Of a stretch of DNA of 64,000 bases, positions 48,980 through 61,908 are shown piece by piece. The stretch lies in assembly GCF_022682495.2 (NCBI RefSeq), contig NC_071390.1, forward strand, positions 147,908,583-147,972,582, read 5' to 3'. Numbering within the stretch: position 1 is the stretch's first letter; each line of letters opens with the position of its first letter. Below the pieces are notes generated by a model. That model was not told the origin of the DNA. It did not search any database and saw nothing but the letters and a program-made list of their open reading frames with translations. Origin of the DNA: Desmodus rotundus (lineage: Eukaryota; Chordata; Mammalia; Chiroptera; Phyllostomidae). A program made the position numbers and the translations under genes.

Positions 48980-51536
48980 GTAAGCATTCAGCTCTCACTG
49001 ACCACCATTAATGTGCAAGCACCCATGTCTTCTCTGCCTGCAGCTGTCTTAGAGTCCGGGTGTTCTTGGCACCTGTGGAGTCTGGGCTCACTGCAGAAAT
49101 AATATGATATATAATTTTTTAATTTCCACAAATCAGAACAAGTTCTACCAAAGCAGGAAGCTATTTTTTTTAACTGAACGGTGCCATGAGGACACTTTCA
49201 TGGATGTGTTATTTTACAACCCTTCTTTTGACTGTTTCTCACGTGCCTTTTAACAGCTGTCTTTTTCTTTATTTGCTGTTCTATAATCATACCCAAGACT
49301 ATTGGGTGATTGCTTTTGTTGTCATTTAAAATCCCATAGTAGAAGGACCACCACTCACCGGTGGAAGGGTCTCAGTTCAGGGCACGAAGCATGACTGCTG
49401 CGCGTACTGACTGTCGCCGTAACAGGTAGCTATGCAAGTCCATCAGCACAGGAAGACAACAGCTGTTTATACCATGCCTTATTAAAAAGATCAGCCAATA
49501 AGAGAAATCCCTGTGCACTAAAACCAACCAAAGACAAGAACAGCTCTCATTGGGAAAAATCAGAAAAGGCCTAATATCAGTAAGTCAAACCAGAAGAGAA
49601 TATATGTTTCTTTTTCAATTTACATTTAAAAAGTGCAATTGACCGTATTTAAAATGTAATTTACTTCAACATCCCATCCTATTTCAAGGTTTGGGGTAAT
49701 TGTCTAGGTCAACTCATTTTTTAGCTCAAACAAGCATTAGCTTCACGGGTGAATTGAGGAGGGATGAGAACCTGTGGTCAAGCAAATTTATTCTGAGGAA
49801 AAAAGATGTTGGAAAATACCTCTATTTATTTCACATTGGGACAGAGCAGTAAATGTGATCATTTTTAAGTAGCAATAATACATGTAAAACAATCACTTTC
49901 GTTCTCAAAGTTTATTGAGCCAAACAAAGATCTCACTTGATCATCCACGCTGAAATATTTAGACATCGGCTTCTAAGAGAAGTAAGTACTATAGACTCTG
50001 AGATTGGATTTTGAGGGCCTTTGTTCAGCCTCTGGACTTTACTTACCATCTAGGGACTGTGATCCGTTGTCTCATATTTTGAAAAGCCTGTTGTTTGGGA
50101 AATTGGCATTTCTAGTAGAAACAGTGTTCTTGGTTTAGTTCATCTCTATTAAGGAAAATTCCTCATGTGCTCTGTGAGCAGAACAAGGAAACCTAACATT
50201 CAATTTAGAAAGCAAGAGATTTACCATTACCTGGGTTAAAAAGTAGTGAATAATCTAAGTTTTGGTCACCACATTATAAAAACTGTTTAAGCTGTTACCA
50301 CAGCGTCCAGGTTAATCATCTAGGTCATAGATTCTTGGTAATATTTTGAATCAGTTGTAAAAATAATTAAAACTTGGTTGAGTAGTTCAGTGAAAAAGAT
50401 AGGATACTTAATAATTTTGTGTGAGTTAAAAATCTTAATATTCAAAAGTATATATCTTACAATCTTGAGTCATTTCTTTCCAGGTTATTTGAAGAAAAAT
50501 GTTGCCTGGAAGTTTTCCTAAGCCTAGTCTTAGCCTCATACTGCCTTACTTTCACAAAGAAAGGCTTCAAAGAATTAAGAAATTGTAAAGGAGTTCTTGA
50601 GGAGGCACATGCTTTATTTTTTTAACCAAAGCATGCAATTGTATGATTTATATGCAAAGAAACACAAGTCATTTCATAGAGAGAGAGGAGACACCTGAGA
50701 TATCTTTACCTTGGAAAGAAGGGAATATGATGGGTAACAAGCATGGCATTAAAAATGATTAAGATTTATTTTGTAATGACTCTGGCCACCCATCGTGTAA
50801 AGATGGACCTCAAAAGGACTACCATTCTGCTAGATGTCCTCTCTCCAGCACCGGGTAATTCAGGAGCCAGTCGCTGCTGGCTGACTTCCGTGTGCAGGGA
50901 AGAAAGACAAAAAGTACTCTGTGCACTAAAACTGTAAGCAAAGAAACCTCCTTTCCCCAGTGACCATGAGTGGAAAGTAAGATGTCATCCCATGTGGAAA
51001 CAGGTAACAGAAAAGTGTAAGAAGATTAAGGAAAGACCAAAAAGTATCTACAAATAACGAAACAATTTAATAACACATTTCATCATGGGTTTGTTCTGTC
51101 ACTGAAACAGGATGTTTTTCTCACTGCTGTACTACACTTGTCACCTAGCTCTGCCAGGATATTTGGCCATTAATTTTTGAATTAACTCATTGCCATTTCG
51201 TTTTATTCTGTGCTCACCAGCATGAGGCTGTGTTGGTTTCAGTAATTAAATATGAATACATCACTCATGAATGTACCGTCACAAGACGAGCTGCAGTAGC
51301 CTGGAAATTCAGGAGTGAGCCAGAGAGCAAAGCTCAGTTTTCCTGTGCACTGACACACGGACACACAGACCCACGGACACACGGGACAGTCTGCAGTTCT
51401 TGTCCTTCACTGGGCTGCGCTGCTGTTAAGCATTATCAGCTCAGTAACAGCCTTTAGGACAATGTCTAGCTGAGCAATACATTTATTTTAGAATTATTTA
51501 ATGTTCGGTGTAGATGATAAATGAGACTTGTATGTA

Positions 51537-51657
51537 CAGGGTGGGGCAAAAGTAGGTTTACAGTTCATATGGAAAATAATGCAATCATTAATAATAATAC
51601 AGGAATAAAGTCTGTTTCACACACTCATTTCTGTAAACCTAGTTTAGCCCCACTCTG
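51537..51657 (+). mobile_element. Mariner-type MITE, intact ends and TA duplication
   Basis: A 121-base element whose ends cagggtggggcaaaagtagg and aacctagtttagccccactctg are inverted repeats of about 27 bases with few mismatches. It is flanked by TA at 51535-51536 and 51658-51659, the mariner target duplication. The internal part (ttaataataatacagg...) has no coding capacity. The element must have been mobilised by a transposase in trans. Confidence 0.88.
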
Positions 51658-52242
51658 TATGTGTATAGGTTACAGGGTCTTTGGCCAAGAAGTCCTGTCA
51701 GTTGCCAGGGAATCAGGTGGACACATTGTTCTGCAGCAAGTTAAGAATGCACCTAGCAATGGAGGAGAGCACAACACACCTCCCAACCCCTGCTTCCCTA
51801 CCCTTGCCAAGCCCCGTAAACTTGGAATTAGAAATTGTACTTTCTGGAAAGGAAGTATTACTAATATGAACTATTCTTTGTTAATTCAGCCACCCGTGAA
51901 CTTTAGAATAAAATGTAAAGTTATTTGGGGCCTATGGCTTATTCAAATTTTTAAAAATCTGAGCCCCTGCTACTATTAGAAATCCTGAATCAAAGCTCTC
52001 ACTGACTTTGCTCCTTTGTGCATCTCTCGTTATTAAAAAATAAAATAAAATGCACTGCATCGGTTACTTCTGTGAGCGCAGACACTGTACCCAAGCCCAC
52101 AGCTGCTGTGTTCCTGGGTGCCAGCTGTGACTCCCTACTCTCAACGAGCTCTGCGACCAGCAACGAGGAGAATGATATCTAATTTTGTAGTGGTGATCTA
52201 CTCTAGAAAACCCTTTTCATTTTTTTTTTCATTACTCTACTA

Positions 52243-52498
52243 AAGCTATTTTCAACCAGGGTGCTGCAAGAATTTTAAAAACATGCAATATTTAGTCAGG
52301 GACTCTGACCCCTTTTCCCTTAGATTATCAAATTAAATAATGACAACAGCCAGCACAACTGTAGCTGTCCAGTGTGAATGAATCAAAATTACACCCACTT
52401 TTTTTGTCAGATCAGCAAACAATATATTTTTGTTGTGCCGCAGGATTTTAGTAATTAGCTGTTGTATGCCCTGAGATGACAAAGGCTGGCGATCGCTG
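52243..52498 (+). mobile_element. Non-autonomous hAT-type element
   Basis: The left end aagctattttcaaccaggg and right end aggctggcgatcgctg are imperfect inverted repeats (about 10 of 15). They are flanked by the 8-base direct repeats ctctacta (52235-52242) and ctctacgg (52499-52506), matching at 6 of 8, as expected for hAT. The internal phrases gtcagggactctgacccctt, gtccagtgtgaatgaatc and tgtcagatcagcaaacaata recall a repeat I associate with laurasiatherian genomes. Confidence 0.65.
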
Positions 52499-54559
52499 CT
52501 CTACGGCAGTCCTCACCACGCCTTCTCCCACTGAACAAACTGAAACATTAGTGGCCAGAAAATGATCGTGGTGGTTTCAGGCAGGGCTGGCACTGCAAGG
52601 GGACCCGGGCAGAGCTGCCATTGGTAAATGGTGGTTTGGGCAGGGCCCCCCTAGCACCAGAGAGCCGTGGCCGGGCTCAGGAAGACGGAGCAGGGCACCC
52701 TCCAGAATGAATCTTCTCTGTAGCGCCGTGACATGTGGACCGGGCCACGTAAGAAGGAACAGGGCTTATGCTGCATTCTTATAGTTTATTTCTGATCGCA
52801 CTTGTCTCCCAGTAAGGGGGGTGACTCTAAAAACCGTCCCGACAACCTCGAGCTCATTGTTCTAGTTGTTAATTGCCTGCTTACCTGCCCTGATAGAAAC
52901 ATCCACAGAGAGTGACGCTGGGGGAGAGAACTGCTGCTTCACCATTGGCAGTCTGTCTCTGCCTGTCTCTCCCTCCGGTGGCAGGAAGGAGCATGTGGAA
53001 CACAGGCTTCCTGTCATAGCGGAATGTCCTGGAAAACAGAGACCTCTGAGGACCCACTCTCCGAAGAGACCTTGGGGTTTTTTCCGGTGTTGGAATGGAA
53101 TCCTTTTCACCTTTCAGTCCCGGTCCCCCAACATCTGCTGCCCTCTCCCTGTTCGAGCTCTGACTGGAGACGTGTGATTAACACACTCCCATTTGTTTCA
53201 TTTTATTCTCTTCTTACTGGCAAGTGTCAGTTTCTGATCACTGAGTTCAATATGAGTATGTTACCCCAAACACTTGGTACTACGTCCTAAAAATTCACAT
53301 CTGCCGGTTTTAAAGGCAGGATTTTGCTTGTGTGCACGAGCCCTTGCCCATTCCCACGCCTGTGCGTATGTCCAAAGTAATCATTAGCACTTCTTCCCGA
53401 CAAGCAACGTTAGCACATAAAATGTCCATTTTAATGAGATGCTGAAGTTCATAGTCATTTTTCTTAAGCTGAATAATGTTTTATAATTAGAAGCTGTTAC
53501 ATAATTGGAGCTGGACCCCTACAGGGTGAAACTAATTTTGCTGTGCTGGACTTGACCTCACTTTGGTAGCAGGAAGCACTGTTAGAGGGAGTTAAAGCCT
53601 GTGATTATATACTGAGGGACACGGACCGAGAGTAACTGCTGTCCTCTATGACAACTGAGGGTAAGTTCTTATTTTCCGGTAATGTAATTCTCGGCCAGCC
53701 AGTTGCCGCATCGTAAAAAAGGTTCTGTTTTTCACCCGAAGTTCACCCGAGGTCACTGTCTCACGGCTCTCTCATCCCTAGTAACCCAGTAGTCCTCTCC
53801 CAGGGGAGGTGGCCTCTGCCCTATGGGAAGTTGGCTCCCCCAAAAGACCCCACAAAACAGTCACTTGATGTTAAAGAATTTTAAATTCTTAGAAACAGAT
53901 GTAACCCCGGAGGTTATTTAGTTTAAAAATCTATTTTATGCATGAAAAAGCTAACGATAAAAGCACTTAGGTAACTGGATTAAAACCGTGTAACTACTTT
54001 GACAAGACTGAGCCAGCCCATTATCCATCATCCGTTTATTCATTCAAGTTCTCTGAACCCATTAGTTCTTTCCATTATGCTCTGCTCTTCTTATTTATGT
54101 CAGTTCTAGTTTCCATCATGGCAGAAAAGAGAGTTTGCTGGTTTTGCCCTTTGAAGGTTAGAAATCTTAGGGAGGAAGATCAGGGGTCTTAGAGAAACAG
54201 TTTATGTGGGCTTACATAAGGTAGTAGAAAGCCTTGTCCTCATAAACAAAAGGAAAACTTGTAGTCCAGGAGGATTCCAGCTCAGCAGGCCTCCATTCAT
54301 CTGTCCATACCTCCCAGCTATTGATTTATATGTTAATTTCAGCACTAAGGTAGTTTTGAAGAAAATTATTTTGAGCCATTGAGCCTTCTGTGTGCCAGTC
54401 ACTGTGCTTCTAGCTGAGCTTATCTTTTTTTTAAAGTGTGGGAAATAATTACAACACATTGGACTAATTAAGATTCTAGAAGCCAAGGTTGGGTGCCTTG
54501 AAAATACCAAAATGGTGTATTACTTCCTCCCCCTTGGAGAAGTGGTCCTAATGGAACCA

Positions 54560-54850
54560 AGTCCTTAAGAATGTGGTGAGTTTGCAGGACCGGAGGGGAG
54601 CCTGGCCCCGGCAAGAGAGCTCAGATGTCCATTATAGACCTAGAAGAAGGGGGGCGGTGAGGCTGAGAGCAGGTGGAGACCCATCCCGGAGCGTCTCGGA
54701 TGACATGTCAAGGCATTTGGCCTTTGGCTTGTGGACAATGGGAAGTTCCTGAGGATTTGAGAGCAAGATGATTGATTATGTGTTTTAGAAAGACCACTCA
54801 CTTGGGGAGAGTATGTAGGGGTTGGTCTGCAGGAGAATCGATTCCAGGGA
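54560..54850. mobile_element. L2-like old repeat fragment
   Basis: Wording caaggcatttggcctttggcttgtggacaatgggaag (halves), gagagcaagatgattgatta and gttttagaaagaccactcac corresponds to a common mammalian repeat, also present in longer form at 59400-60480. The same-strand reading appears to be the reverse of the L2 3' region, but the family is not certain. Confidence 0.5.
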
Positions 54851-55964
54851 TATGGGCCACCGCGTGGTCCTTGCAGTCACCCACCCATTGGGTAATTAAG
54901 TCTGTGGTTCTGAATTAGGCTTTGCCATTAACTTGGCTCTATTTAGCATTTCACTAGATAATCTGCAAGATATTGATGCCAGGGTGAGCAGATATCTGGA
55001 AGAGGGTTGTAAATAACTTTGGCGATATAAAATAAGAGACGGGAGGGAGGGTCAGGGCAGGAGGAGAGATGAGAGGGGAAGGGCCAGAAAGAGAGGAGGG
55101 GGAACTGAGCATGGAGGCAAGGGAGTACAGGTACCTGGCACAATGGTTGGAAACTAACAAGATGCAATTTAATAAAGTTCTGTATTTGGAGAGGGAAAAA
55201 ATCAGTATCCAAGGTCAAGATTGGGGAAACCTGCTTCAACAGTAGCCCATGGGAAACAGACCCAGGAGTTTCAGTTGGCAGCAGGTGCTTTGCGTGACTA
55301 CCAGGGTGGCTGCTGCAGTCTTGGGTACATCATGGAGGTGAACTGTCAGTAGCACAGGGGGTCCTGGTCCACCTGCCCTCTGCAGTGTCAGATGGCATCT
55401 GGGTCTCTCATTTGAATTGAGCTGTTGACAGATGAGACTATGTCTGTAAAGGCTACCTTCCTGTCTGCCCTGCTTTCTTGACCTTTCCAAGTTTTTATAA
55501 ACCTCTCCCTGTCTTAATAGAAACTGGGATCATTTTTGGAGTCTCTTATATTTTCTCTGGTACTTAGACTTTCAAGCCAGTCTGTTCTTCTCATTATCAG
55601 ACTGTCTTTTTCCCAGAGCAGTTAGGAAGCTGAAGTTTGGCTTGGCATAGGGAGCCCTAAGGCGGGCTATCGGTCTGGCATCTCGCTGATGATCATTCTG
55701 CCAAAAGGGAAAAGCGGAGAGAGATCATGAGCCAAATTAGACGTCCCACAAGCGCAGCTTCACTCACACCTCCCATCTTAGGAAGAAGGACATTAGAGTG
55801 CTCAACACCCTACAAGGCTGATATGCCCAGGAAAGGATTTCAGCAATTTTGTCAAGATTCCCCCAAACCGTGAATGGCACCATGCATTTGGTATTGTGCG
55901 AAATTGTAATATCGTTAAGGATGATCTCAAAGACGTCACTTGAGTAGATACGTTGTCTTAGTTG

Positions 55965-56045
55965 CTTTCTGGTGCCCTTCCCTGCTGTTGCCCAGCGTCT
56001 AGCACTGTTGCCCGAGTGGCTCAGTGAATCCTTTTGAATGAATGT
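55965..56045 (+). mobile_element. L2 LINE 3' end fragment
   Basis: ctgttgcccagcgtctagcac, gtggctcagtgaatcctttt and gaatgaatg match the L2 terminus. Confidence 0.55.
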
Positions 56046-56664
56046 TGTGCTGCTTTCTGTTTTCTTAGTGTCACCAAACTCTAGCAGTGCTACTTGAAAT
56101 AATCAATCTGCAAACCATTTATCAGCCCATAACCTATAGGGACTTGCACCTGAATGTAAATCATGGGTCGTTTCCTTCTTCAACAAAGTCACACTGTGAG
56201 GAGAACAGCAGCTGTACGGAGCAGCAGGCTAGCGGTGTTCACTTTCCCTGGCACAGGCCTTCTCTCTAACCATGGACCTGTGTCACCGGTCCGTAGAACA
56301 CGCTCGAGTGGCACTTGTTTATGCTACAAGGCTTTTTCCACTTTGAGGTTAGAGTTCTTGTTTTCTGCTCTTGAGTCGTTGCTCATGAGTATGGTTGAAC
56401 TGTGAATGGGAATCATGATAAGTGAGCAAAAACCCACTGGGTGCTTTTGAGGCCTGCCCAGCTGAGCCTCCAGCCCTGAAAGGCTGCCTCTGGGCTGGTC
56501 CATGACTGAGGCAGCCGAGTTCAGGGATTACTTTGTTCTAGGAGGGCTGTTAGAGTCCAAGCAGGAGACATGGAAATCCAAGTCCAGCTGGGAAGCACAA
56601 ACTTGCTCTGTTTTGGAAGGCACACTGCACCACCTTCCTCAGACTGCAGTGCTTTCTCAGGCAG

Positions 56665-56686
56665 CTCTGTCTGTCTGTCTGTCTGT
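56665..56686. repeat. (CTGT)n short tandem repeat
   Basis: Five ctgt units in cagctctgtctgtctgtctg. Confidence 0.85.
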
Positions 56687-56874
56687 GCATTCCTCCTGCC
56701 ATCACCCGTTTTCCTGGGTGAGGTTGCAGCATTTCCACATTAATCCCTGAGATTAGCTCAGTGAGATGAAGAATTGCTTACTTCACAAGTTTATCCTGCT
56801 TCTGCCCCAAGAAGACTGAATTCCTACCTTTTGTTGCGCAAAATGTCCTCATGCTGTAATTCAACAGTGATGTA

Positions 56875-57105
56875 TTTTTAATTGGGATATAATACATCAG
56901 AGTGCACATAATTTAAGGATGATGCAAGTTGGTGAGTTTGGGGAAATGTATAACCTTGACCCCAGTCAAATAGAAAAGGTTTCCGTCACCCCTGGGCCTC
57001 TGCCCACCAACAGTGGTTCTTGACTCTACTTAGCTGTCCCCTCACGGCCTGGTCACGACATTGTTCAGCTCATTGTATTGTGTGAAACTAGTCCTTCCGA
57101 CTGTG
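56875..57105 (+). mobile_element. L1 3' UTR fragment
   Basis: taattgggatataatacatc, agtgcacataatttaagg, ggtgagtttggggaaatgta and tttccgtcacccctgggcc match the old L1M 3' UTR phrases about gtgcacaatttgatgagttttgac and catcacccc. Confidence 0.6.
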
Positions 57106-57246
57106 TTGTAACCGAGCCTTATGGAAAATACTTAAGCATAGCATTAAGGATTATTGCATAAAATGACAGCATCCATGAAAGACTTAAAGAAATTAAGAGA
57201 AAAGAACCCAAGGCATCATTACCACTATTCCGATGGGATCTCTCTT

Positions 57247-57491
57247 TTTTTTTATCCTCACCTGAGGACCTGCTTTTTGATTTTTTTAGAGAGAGGGGAA
57301 GGGGAGGAGATAGGGAAAGGAACATCAGTGTGAGAGAGAAACCTCAATGAGTTGCCTCTTGAACGCACCCGACTTGGGCCAACCAGGGACCGAACCCGCC
57401 ACCTAGGCATATGCCCTAACTAGGAATTGAACCCGTGAGCTTTCAGTTTACAGGACAACACTCCAGACAATGGAGCTACACCAGCCAGAGC
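57247..57491 (-). mobile_element. VES-type bat SINE, minus orientation
   Basis: Read on the + strand it shows agagagaggggaagggg, gaacatcagtgtgagagaga, gttgcctcttgaacgcaccc, caaccagggaccgaaccc (reverse box B region) and ggagctacaccagcc (reverse box A). It carries extra material (atgccctaactaggaattgaacccgtgagc, in halves), so the head looks partly duplicated relative to the copy at 28434. Confidence 0.85.
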
Positions 57492-58003
57492 TTTTCTTTT
57501 TTGTATTTTTAGGAACTCACTTGCCATAATACAGTTTCTCCAAAATAACGCAGAAATTAATTTTGTACTTTCATGCAATGATGTGGTTTTTAATCTGACT
57601 TTGGGTATTCCTTGGGCACCCTGCAGTATTACAGTCAGGCTGCCCTCCATGGTGGAAAACCCAAAACCTCCATTATAGTTTGGCAGTGCCTGTGAATTAG
57701 CCAGATCAGCTCCGTACTCTGATTCACCATTTTGGGAGCCAAGCCACGCTTTTAATCAGCTTTCCAAATGAGGAGTTTCGCTTCCTTACCAATGTAAATG
57801 CTGAAAGGGCCCACTCTGGGCTCTCCTCAGTTCTTACCTCAGGGTTCTCAGTCTATTTGGGCTTTGGGGAGAAAATCTGAAGAAAAGAAAGAAAAAAGAT
57901 CCAAAACAGATTTTGTGGATTGACTGTGTGTGGTCCACATTGTATTGACTTTTCATTTATTAACTTGTTTGCTTTCAAAGGATGAAAAAAGATATTTGAA
58001 TGT

Positions 58004-58020
58004 AAAAAAAAAAAAAAAAA
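58004..58020. repeat. Poly-A run, 17 A
   Basis: An A homopolymer followed at once by cccgttagccgc. It may be an old retroposon tail. Confidence 0.8.
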
Positions 58021-58084
58021 CCCGTTAGCCGCACTAAACATCTGTGCCGAAGTGAATTCCGGAACTGTCCCTCACACCTAGATC

Positions 58085-58250
58085 GCTGACGAAGGACGGC
58101 ATAGTTACATTCAGCAAACTCACACTTCTTAGTAAAATTTTGTGCGTTCTGACAAATACACGACGTCGTGTAACTGTCACTGCGATCGAGATGGAGAGCA
58201 GCTCTGTCAGCCCCCCGGGTCCCCGGGCCCTGAGCGCCAGCAGTCCGTTT
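58085..58250 (+). mobile_element. L1 3' UTR-like fragment
   Basis: taaaattttgtgcgttctgac, aaatacacgacgtcgtgtaac and cactgcgatcgagatggag resemble the gagttttgacaaatg ... accatcaccacaatcaagat phrase of old L1 3' UTRs. It is unusually CpG-retaining for such an old piece. Confidence 0.45.
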
Positions 58251-59264
58251 TCTGGGTGATAGGTTTTGATTTTTAATATATCAAACCAAATTCTTTGAGT
58301 ATTTTGTTTTTGTCAATTCAAAAGACATTATAAGTATTTGATGAAGTGATTTAAAATCATAACAGAAATGTTCATTGTTTATAGCGTTCTCAATAAAGAA
58401 ATCCATCTCAAATGGTTGTAATTTAAATTTACAAGGTAGTTTATATAGAGGTGATTTGTAATTTCAGATTTCCTAATGAATACTCTAATTCAAGTCAGGT
58501 GTGCACGCTAAAATTATTTTCCCCAGTGCTGGCATTACACATGTGTCATAGCCAACACGTGAGTATTTACTGATGAACAGTTGACGTTCAGCTGTTGTGA
58601 CGCTGAGCCTGCAGAGTGCCTGGGAAAGCGGGAGTGAGGTTTCGTGCCTTCGGGGTCATGTCACACTGTTGCGGTGTTCTGCCGGAGGAGCAGGGGCAGC
58701 TGGGAGGTCGGTGCAGCAGAACTGAGACATTCCCTTGGGCCTCAGAGTGTTATAATCCCTCCCCTCTAACGCCCAGTATTGCCTGTTCTTAGTTTTTTCC
58801 TCCCGCGGATTTTCTCCTTTCCAAATGGGTGAGGCTTACACATGTCTCTGATGGAGATTGCTTTGTGGGAGAAGGAGCCAAAATGTCACCCACCTTGCCA
58901 AGGCAGGGCCCCACCCCCTCACCTCAGCAGTGAGTGCCCTCTGAGCCAAACTGCTCTTCACTCGTGCGATTTCGTGTTGTGTATTTGGAGGAAGAAGGTG
59001 ACTGGGTTTGCGGGATGCACAGGTAACTGAGTGACTGTCTGCCGGAGAGACCAGCGTCAGGTCAGGTCCTGAGTGTGATCCCACAGGTCGGTGCCTTCCT
59101 TGCTGGCCCGAGGGCATGAGAACACCCGTATTCCTACCACATCATTGCTCATTCGAGCCAGGGGGCAGTCATTTCCAGAACTTGGGAGCCAGTAGCTCTG
59201 GAGGAGTCCAAGGTATAGTCTGGGGGCCCCTACCACTGTGTTAAGCTCATCCTTTCATTAACCA

Positions 59265-59360
59265 GCTTGTGATCTTGGGCAGTTAACATATGTTTTTGTG
59301 CACCTCTTTTCACCTATAAAATGAGGGTAAGAGTACCCAGAGAATTGTGGACATTATCAT
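59265..59360 (+). mobile_element. MIR SINE fragment
   Basis: agcttgtgatcttgggcagttaac, gtgcacctcttttcacctata and aaatgagggtaagagtaccc follow the MIR consensus order. Confidence 0.7.
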
Positions 59361-59399
59361 CTAACAATTCCGCCATTCCACAAATCATTTTTGAGACCC

Positions 59400-60480
59400 A
59401 CTGATTGCCGTGCACTGTTCTGAGTGCCGGTGATGCAACAGTCTTGTCTTTCCAGGAGTGTGTGTACCCCAGTGGCGAGAGGGACATGAGTCAGTATGTA
59501 CTGTGACAGGGGCAGTAAGTGCTATGAAGAAAATTGGGGTGAATCAGTGAAGGGAGGGGGAGAAGAGGTTGGGGGTTGCTATTTGATACAAAGAGGCTGG
59601 CTAGGAAGGTTGCCCTGAGAAGACAGGAGTTGGGCAGAGACCCCCCACAAGGTGGGGAAGGAAGCCATGCCCCTGCATAGACACTGCGTTTGAGGAGGCC
59701 CCTTCCCTGGGGGGGCCGCAGCGTGGGGTTGGGGGGTCACGATAGGGTGGAGAAGTGTGGGGATGTGTCGGCAGATCAGGAAGGGCCTGTAGCCCATCAT
59801 GAGGTCTTTGGGTTTTGAGATGAAGACAGATCTGCCTTGCATTTAAAAATAATTCCTCTGGTTGCTGAGCTGAAAGTAGACTGTAGGTAGGCCAGCATGA
59901 AAGTAGGTAGAATAATCAGGAGGTCATCTCAGTAATCAGGTAGGAGATGGCGGTGCCTTGCCGTAGAATGATGGCAGCAGGGGTAGGGAAAAGAGGTTAT
60001 ATTTTGAAGGTAACCTCAGGATTTGCTGATGATTTAGATGTGCTCTGTGAGAGAAACAGACAAGGCAAAGGTGAGCTCAAAGGTTTGGCCAGGGCACCTC
60101 AAAACAGGGGTGGCCATTGGCTGAACAAAGTAGGGATGGTTTCAGTACAAGTGAGGCTTGGAGAGAAATGGAAAGTTCATTTTTTTGATGTGTGAAATTG
60201 AAAACGTCTGTGAGATATCCAAATGGAAATGTCAAGTAGCCAGTTGAATCCAAGAGTCTGAGTTCCAGGGGGAGATTGGAATGGAGATAAGTGTTGGAAG
60301 ACAGTAGATGTGGAAGTGAAAGCTGGATGACAACATCCAGCCTTTGTCAGTGGAGCTGGAAAGGAGACAGAGCCTTGGGCACCCTTAGGTGCAGAGGCGC
60401 AGGCAGTGAGCGAGACAGAAGACGGGGGAAGAGAATGATCATCAAGTGCTGCTCGTAGGTGAGTAAGAGAAGGACGGAGA
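59400..60480. mobile_element. Long L2-like old repeat, about 1.1 kb
   Basis: A long collinear match to a common mammalian repeat: gtaagtgctatgaagaaaat, gggcctgtagcccatcatga, taattcctctggttgctgag, gtagactgtaggtaggccag, aggaggtcatctcagtaatc, tattttgaaggtaacctcag, gatttgctgatgatttagatg and gagatatccaaatggaaatg. I read it as probably the reverse strand of L2 3' sequence; the family needs a library search. No coding potential. Confidence 0.55.
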
Positions 60481-61908
60481 AGTGGCCACACTCTGCAGTA
60501 TAGTGGGTAGAAAGTGCCCAGGACAGCCTTGTTTAACTAAACAATTGTTAAATTAAATTTAGATCTTCCCGCAACACCTTGTCTTTATTTTCTGGTTTGG
60601 ATGGCAGAAATCCTCACCCAAATAAATGCCTTAGCCAACCGCAAAGGTCCTGAGAGCCTTAATCTGAGAAATACTATTCTAAGTCATTCCTGCTTTTAAT
60701 TTACTTGAGGCAAACTCAGGCCCTCCTGTCCTTAAAGTCACATGACTCCTGAGTTGGAAAAATGTATGTGTGGTCCCTTTAAAATATAAAGCAGTAACTA
60801 ATACACGTGCAGTGCTATGTCGTCTATGAGGAAGAAGGGAGACCAGCTTTTTGAAGGACTTACAATGTTCTCGGCACAATGCCCTCACATACGTTAGTTC
60901 TCCTTCCACACGTTTGGGGGGCATATTAAATGTCAGAGTTGGAGTAGCTCCCACCACGGTGGCGGTTATCCAGGTTTTTGGCCGGTTCCGCCTCTAAGTT
61001 GTTATAGATAGATGGAGCCCGGCGAGTCCCTGTGGCTGGTTTTCAGTTTACAAATGCCAACTAAACATATTAGTAACTCTCCTGGTAATTTTTTTATTGT
61101 GATACTGACCAAGTTTTATTCTTAGTGAGGGTCATATTCAGAAACTTGTTCAGCACTTCACAGTTTACGAAGCACTCTATTATACAAAAAGCCTTAAAAT
61201 CACTCTGTGAAGTAGGCATATTGATTACATTGACTTGATGGTTTTCGGAAGCAAGTATCCATTATTCCCTCTTCTTTATGTCCTGTGCTCTGTTGCATTG
61301 CATCCTTTCCTAGCTGCAAATGATATGCTAAAGTGTTCCTATGTTTATATGATGTTGAGAAATTAGACCCTAGAGGTGGAAATTTAAAAATGGCTTCCCA
61401 TATACCTGAATTGCTTATTGGCTATGGGCTAAATTGCTGTACTACTGGAGATAGGGCAGGGGGTGATAGGTTTGGGTGTAGAAAGACAGGGATGTTACTG
61501 GATAAACAGAAATTGAAGTCTGATTGTCACAGATTGCAGGGGTCACAGCAAAATGTACAGAAGTGATGACAAGTTCTCGCCTGTCTACGTAAGCCAAAAC
61601 TCGAACTAAAGTGACTTTAGAAAATTCAGAGAATTTTGTTGTAATTATAATTCTGTTCTTTTGGAGAGTGCTTTGGTCTAAAATGTGTTTGCAGGCTGGT
61701 ATCGAAGAACTCTTGCCAATAGGTTGGTAAGGGCTTGTACTGGTGAACATTTTAGCTTGCATGTAGAATCTCCATTTATTCTTTCTGCATTATGAGAGGA
61801 TGCAGATCAGTACTTTGAGTATTCCTCCTGTGTCTTGTTTTCCACAGTTACCACATGGTTTTTCATGTCTGTGATTTTCTCTGAAATATCTTCAGCCTGG
61901 CATAATTA

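Noticed and set aside
48784..49011. Alternative-frame open segments inside the large SVIL exon
   Set aside because: Shadows of the real SVIL frame.
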